NCBI GenBank assembly: GCA_015068545.1
Contig: SVKH01000055.1
Location: forward strand, 1 to 9,741
DNA: 9,741 nt
From: Oscillospiraceae bacterium
Lineage (GTDB): Bacteria; Bacillota; Clostridia; UBA1381
Direction: 5' to 3'
Part shown: positions 6,629 through 9,741 of the stretch, in pieces
How positions within the stretch are numbered: the stretch's first letter is position 1
Layout: each line of letters begins with the position of its first letter
Position numbers and translations under genes: made by a program
Notes under the pieces: generated by a model
Told to the model about the DNA's origin: nothing
The model's input: only the letters and a program-made list of their open reading frames with translations
Database searches by the model: none

Positions 6629-7468
6629 ATGAATACCAACAATCCTTCAACCGGTATGATCTCATATGTACTATCACGGCCTAAGCATTATCCCTTCTAT
6701 ACTGTATGGGGCGGTGTAACTTTTCCTGATTCCGCATCGGACAGCACAGAGTTTCGAAACTTCTATACATTGATTTATGTATGTGAAGGTGGCGCTGTTG
6801 TTTATCAGCAGGATAAAAAGATTTCTGTCTCCCAGGGGGATTTTCTCCTGCTTGCTCCCGGTTATTCCTACACCTTTTGTGCAGATAAAAAACATCCGTG
6901 GAAGCAAATCTGGTGCGCTGTTTCAAATACCATCTTTATGTCAGGCTTGTTATCAGCATATAACATCGAAAACATAACCATATTTAAAGGTCTCAACTCA
7001 GCTCTGCAGCTGGAAAACATAATCGAGGTCCTGAAAGAGCAGAAGTCTGATGAAGAATCATTCAGAACAGTTGAAAAGCTGCTGTTTGAAACTGTTTGTC
7101 AGCTGTCAGATTTTGCATCCTGCCATGCTCCGTCTATGTCGGTTGCCGAAATCGGAAAAGCCTATATCGATACAAACGGCATCACATCATCAATTAACGA
7201 TATTTGCAAGCAGCTTTCCGTAAGCACATCATACTTCTTCCGACTGTTTACAAAGGAGTTCGGTATCTCTCCGCAAAACTACATTATGACCAAGAAGCTC
7301 GATATCGCAAAGGACTCATTAAAATATACAAATCTTAGTGTTGGTCAGATTGCTGAGCTGCTGGGCTATGAAAATATCAGCAGTTTTTCCAGCTTATTCT
7401 GCAGAAAAGTCGGTATGACTCCTCTTGAATACCGAAAAAACACGAAACAAATCCACTCCGATCATTAG
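6629..7468 (+). CDS. AraC-family transcriptional regulator
   Basis: This is a 279-residue cytoplasmic DNA-binding protein. An N-terminal cupin-like sensor domain spans about residues 20-110 (FYTLIYVCEGGAVVYQQDKK, then SQGDFLLLAPGYSYTF), the typical arabinose-binding-type jelly roll that would detect a sugar. The C-terminal AraC DNA-binding domain at about 170-270 carries two helix-turn-helix units: SINDICKQLSVSTSYFFRLF with FGISPQNY, and SVGQIAELLGYENISSFSSLF with the family signature ending GMTPLEYRK. The length is normal for the family. It is divergent from the secreted hydrolase gene and convergent with the GH3 gene, so it is likely to control one or both in response to a xylan-derived sugar. 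The actual inducer and direction of control (usually activation in this family) are inferred. The 4-bp tail overlap with the GH3 gene is unusual. Confidence 0.92.
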   Translation: MNTNNPSTGMISYVLSRPKHYPFYTVWGGVTFPDSASDSTEFRNFYTLIYVCEGGAVVYQQDKKISVSQGDFLLLAPGYSYTFCADKKHPWKQIWCAVSNTIFMSGLLSAYNIENITIFKGLNSALQLENIIEVLKEQKSDEESFRTVEKLLFETVCQLSDFASCHAPSMSVAEIGKAYIDTNGITSSINDICKQLSVSTSYFFRLFTKEFGISPQNYIMTKKLDIAKDSLKYTNLSVGQIAELLGYENISSFSSLFCRKVGMTPLEYRKNTKQIHSDH

Positions 7469-9333
7469 AATGTAACCTTAATAGTCTGTCCTTTTTCAAT
7501 AAAAATCTTTTTGATTCCGCACAAGCTCTTATGCGGTATGTATTCATATTTCAAAACCGAATAGTTGGTATCATAATTACCTGTATTTGTGATGATTGCG
7601 GTGTTTTCGTCAATCCAGTTTTCTTTAATATCCGTATATGTAAGTCCAAATCCGAAAGGATATAAAGGCTCGCCTTTAAAGAATTTATATGTACGGTTTT
7701 TCATACTGTAATCCTCAAAGGGAGGTAAATCCTCGGTGGACTTATAGAAGGTTACAGGTAGTCTTCCGCTTGGAGATACCTTGCCGAAAATCACATCCGC
7801 AAGTGCAGTGCCGCCTTCTGCTCCCGGATAGAAGCATTGGATAACCGCGTCGCAGTTTTTATCCTCGTATGCAAGATTTATACAGCTTCCTGTAACATTT
7901 ACAAAGATTATCGGCTTTCCAAGTGCCACAATTTTTTCTATCAATTTTCTCTGAAGGTCAGGAAGTTCAATATCCGGCTTATCACCGCTCATTTCTGCGT
8001 TATACGCATCTCCCTCTTCACCCTCATAGGACGGGTCAAGTCCCATACACATAATAACTACGTCAGAATTTTCCGCACAAGCCACAGCCTCTCTTGACTT
8101 GTCCCCCAGAGCCTTATCCGCTACACAAAGGTCACAGCCCATTGCATAGTTTACTCTCGCTTCGCTCTCTTCTATGATTCCTCTTAAAAGTGTATTATAT
8201 ATGGAAGGAACTCCGTTGTAATTTCCCAAAAGCACCTTTACCGAATCCGCATTAGGACCGATAACAGCAATCTTTTTGGATTTATCAAGAGGCAGTATTC
8301 CGTTATTTTTAAGGAGTACTATTCCTTCCTGTGCCATCTGCCTGTTTAAAGCTCTGTGCTTGTCGCACTCGATTACATCGTACGGAATGTTGTCGTATTC
8401 ACAATCCTCATCAAACATCCCCAGCCTGAATCTTGCGGTAAAGAGTCTTTCAACAGACTTTGTCACTGTATCTTCATCAATCAGATTAAGTGCAGCGGCA
8501 GTCTTTAACCATTGATATGCTGTTCCGCAGTTTAAGTCACAGCCGTTATTAACTGCAAGTGCCGCACTTTCCGCTTCATTCTCGGTTACTTTGTGGTGGT
8601 TATTGATGTCACATATTGCTCCGCAGTCGGAAACAACGTATCCGTCAAATCCAAATTCTCCGCGCAGTATATCCTCTAAGAGTGTCTTGCTTGCACAGCA
8701 CGGTTCTCCGTTTACCGCATTATACGCACCCATAACCGCCGACGGTTTTGCATTATCTATGCAGTACTTAAATGCCCAAAGATATGTTTCGTACAGATCC
8801 TTTTCACTGACATCCACATTGAAGCCGTGTCTTACTCCCTCAGGGCCGGAATGAACAGCATAATGCTTAAGGGTAGCATCGGTTTTTCGGTACTTTCCGT
8901 CACCCTGCAATCCCTTTATAAATGCAGTCCCCATGACAGCGGTAAGGTATGTATCCTCACCATAGGTTTCGTGGCCTCTGCCCCATCTTGGATCGCGGAA
9001 TATGTTTATATTAGGAGACCAACAGGTCAAGCCCTCGTAAATCTGCGTTTCGCCGGTTTTGCGTACAGCGTTGTATTTCGCACGCACTTCATCGGAAATT
9101 GCCACAGCAACTTTTTCCATAAGCTCAGGATTAAAGCTTGCCGCCATAGCAATAGCCTGCGGAAATACTGTTGCGGTGCCGTTTCTTGCCGCACCGTGCA
9201 AAGCCTCATTCCACCAGTTGTATGCAGGCACTCCCAGCCTTTCAATGGCAGGTGCATCGTATTTCAGTTGTGCCATCTTTTCCGCAAAGGTCATTTTCGC
9301 TACTAATTCCCTTGCTCTTTCTTCAAAAGTCAT
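7465..9333 (-). CDS. Cytoplasmic GH3 beta-xylosidase-type enzyme, short C-terminus
   Basis: This 622-residue enzyme has no signal peptide and should cleave imported oligosaccharides from the non-reducing end. The GH3 barrel (about 1-320) shows NWWNEALHG (39-47), RDPRWGRGHETYGED (113-127), K156-H157 and the nucleophile D236 in VVSDCGAI. The second alpha/beta domain (about 330-560) contains EGIVLLKNNGILPL and EGEEGD at 437-442, which supplies the probable acid/base glutamate. EALHG and SDCGAI are typical of bacterial beta-xylosidase/alpha-arabinofuranosidase GH3 members, and nearby xylA supports xylosidase; beta-glucosidase activity is possible. A fibronectin III-like domain begins after YPFGFGLTY but stops at IEKGQTIKVTF, roughly 30-40 residues before the usual family end, at the overlap with the convergent regulator. 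Start supported by GAAAGGA 7 bases upstream. Confidence 0.92.
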   Translation of the reverse strand: MTFEERARELVAKMTFAEKMAQLKYDAPAIERLGVPAYNWWNEALHGAARNGTATVFPQAIAMAASFNPELMEKVAVAISDEVRAKYNAVRKTGETQIYEGLTCWSPNINIFRDPRWGRGHETYGEDTYLTAVMGTAFIKGLQGDGKYRKTDATLKHYAVHSGPEGVRHGFNVDVSEKDLYETYLWAFKYCIDNAKPSAVMGAYNAVNGEPCCASKTLLEDILRGEFGFDGYVVSDCGAICDINNHHKVTENEAESAALAVNNGCDLNCGTAYQWLKTAAALNLIDEDTVTKSVERLFTARFRLGMFDEDCEYDNIPYDVIECDKHRALNRQMAQEGIVLLKNNGILPLDKSKKIAVIGPNADSVKVLLGNYNGVPSIYNTLLRGIIEESEARVNYAMGCDLCVADKALGDKSREAVACAENSDVVIMCMGLDPSYEGEEGDAYNAEMSGDKPDIELPDLQRKLIEKIVALGKPIIFVNVTGSCINLAYEDKNCDAVIQCFYPGAEGGTALADVIFGKVSPSGRLPVTFYKSTEDLPPFEDYSMKNRTYKFFKGEPLYPFGFGLTYTDIKENWIDENTAIITNTGNYDTNYSVLKYEYIPHKSLCGIKKIFIEKGQTIKVTF

Positions 9334-9340
9334 AGCATAT

Positions 9341-9347
9341 TCCTTTC
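9341..9347 (-). promoter_or_regulatory. Ribosome binding site of GH3 gene
   Basis: GAAAGGA on the minus strand, 7 bases before the ATG at 9333. It supports that start over the internal methionine at codon 14. Confidence 0.75.
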
Positions 9348-9383
9348 AAATATCCGATGTGATTTAATATAGCTTTACGCTCA

Positions 9384-9414
9384 GAATAATCTCATATCTT
9401 GTCAATGAATAATC
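9384..9414 (-). promoter_or_regulatory. Direct-repeat operator candidate upstream of GH3 gene
   Basis: GATTATTC occurs twice on the minus strand, at 9384-9391 and 9407-9414, with a 23-bp period of about two helical turns. Between the copies is a perfect TTGACA (9400-9405), but no -10 hexamer lies at the usual distance from it. Direct repeats about two turns apart are the usual site layout for AraC-family regulators, so this may be where the neighbouring regulator acts. No exact copy was seen in the regulator's own upstream region, which weakens the link. Confidence 0.35.
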
Positions 9415-9502
9415 AGAAAAAGAAAGTTTTTTCTTAATATACCGAGTAATTTATAACATACCTTATGTAATTTTCCGATTTTATAAATTCCGGTTAATTG
9501 TA

Positions 9503-9528
9503 TTATCCAAACATTTTATCCAAACATT
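9503..9528. repeat. 13-bp tandem duplication over the xylA stop codon
   Basis: TTATCCAAACATT occurs twice in direct succession (9503-9515 and 9516-9528, plus strand). On the coding strand each copy encodes ATG TTT GGA TAA, so the gene ends M-F-G-stop whichever copy is read as ancestral. The period is not a multiple of three and the duplication falls at the end, leaving the protein unchanged. Confidence 0.85.
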
Positions 9529-9741
9529 ATAGAGTTAATTACAGCTTCTATATATTCCTGACTGCCGCTTTGCGGAAGCTCAGGCTTTTTCATATTTTCA
9601 GCATAAGCAGAAAGCTCTTCAAGAGTTGTTTCTCCCGATAGAATCTTCTTTCCTATTTCATTTTGGAATTGAGAATACTTTTTCTCTTTAAATTCATCAA
9701 TTCTGCCGTCCTCGATAATCTCGGCAGCCTTTATAAGTCCA
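9516..9741 (-). CDS. xylA: Xylose isomerase, C-terminal 74 residues (partial)
   Basis: Xylose isomerase converts D-xylose to D-xylulose in the cytoplasm with divalent metal. Only the C-terminal tail is here; the gene enters from the right edge with a partial codon at 9741 and ends with TAA at 9516-9518. The visible protein begins GLIKAAEIIEDGRIDEF and contains KKYSQFQNEIGKKILSGE, TLEELSAYAENM and SGSQEYIEAVINSIMFG. This matches the clostridial XylA tail pattern (KAA..IIEDG, F...R/KY..F..GIG..I..G, LE.YA, SG.QE.LE...N). Metal and substrate residues lie outside the window. The GH3 gene follows 182 bases downstream on the same strand, with its own candidate control region. Recognition rests on the tail alone but the match is long and specific. 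Confidence 0.9.
   Translation of the reverse strand, partial: GLIKAAEIIEDGRIDEFKEKKYSQFQNEIGKKILSGETTLEELSAYAENMKKPELPQSGSQEYIEAVINSIMFG

Noticed and set aside
8827..9367. Plus-strand open frames of 159 and 102 codons opposite the GH3 gene
   Set aside because: They are antisense to conserved GH3 motifs, overlap each other in different frames and show no protein family features.
9415..9436. AAGAAA/TTTCTT hairpin followed by Ts as a terminator of xylA
   Set aside because: The stem is made only of A-T pairs apart from none-to-one G-C, too weak to call; the purine-pyrimidine symmetry is probably chance in AT-rich DNA.

Overview
The window is AT-rich, densely coded DNA. It has Firmicutes-style signal peptides (K-R/K-K, a hydrophobic stretch, then A-x-A or V-S-A), strong GAAAGGA or AAGGAGG ribosome binding sites, and carbohydrate-active genes that resemble those of gut or rumen Clostridia (Lachnospiraceae or Oscillospiraceae type). 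The genus cannot be fixed from the sequence alone. It reads as part of a Gram-positive polysaccharide utilisation locus aimed at xylan or related xylose-containing glycans.

Layout from left to right. (1) Positions 2-2977, minus strand: the first 992 codons of a large secreted protein made of tandem jelly-roll-like modules of two types, in the order A, A (internally deleted), A, B, A, B. Its 3' end lies outside the window. (2) Positions 3044-6451, minus: a secreted 1135-residue multidomain glycoside hydrolase with a clan GH-A (GH39-like) catalytic barrel and a C-terminal CBM9-like module. (3) Positions 6452-6628: a divergent promoter region. (4) Positions 6629-7468, plus: an AraC-family regulator with a cupin sensor domain. 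(5) Positions 7465-9333, minus: a cytoplasmic GH3 enzyme of the beta-xylosidase type, whose stop codon overlaps the regulator's stop. (6) Positions 9516-9741, minus: the last 74 codons of xylose isomerase (xylA), running off the right edge.

Inferred division of labour: the secreted GH-A enzyme, and perhaps the modular repeat protein, bind and attack the polymer outside the cell. Oligosaccharides enter by a transporter not seen here. The GH3 enzyme releases monosaccharides inside the cell, and XylA turns xylose into xylulose. The AraC-type protein is the obvious candidate local regulator. No RNA genes, CRISPR arrays, insertion sequences or phage genes were seen, and no gene-free stretch exceeds 300 bases.

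The least ordinary part is the leftmost gene. It has near-identical alternating modules, one of which has lost 119 codons exactly in frame at a 3-bp microhomology, and no obvious family name. It looks like a recombining array of carbohydrate-binding or adhesion modules.
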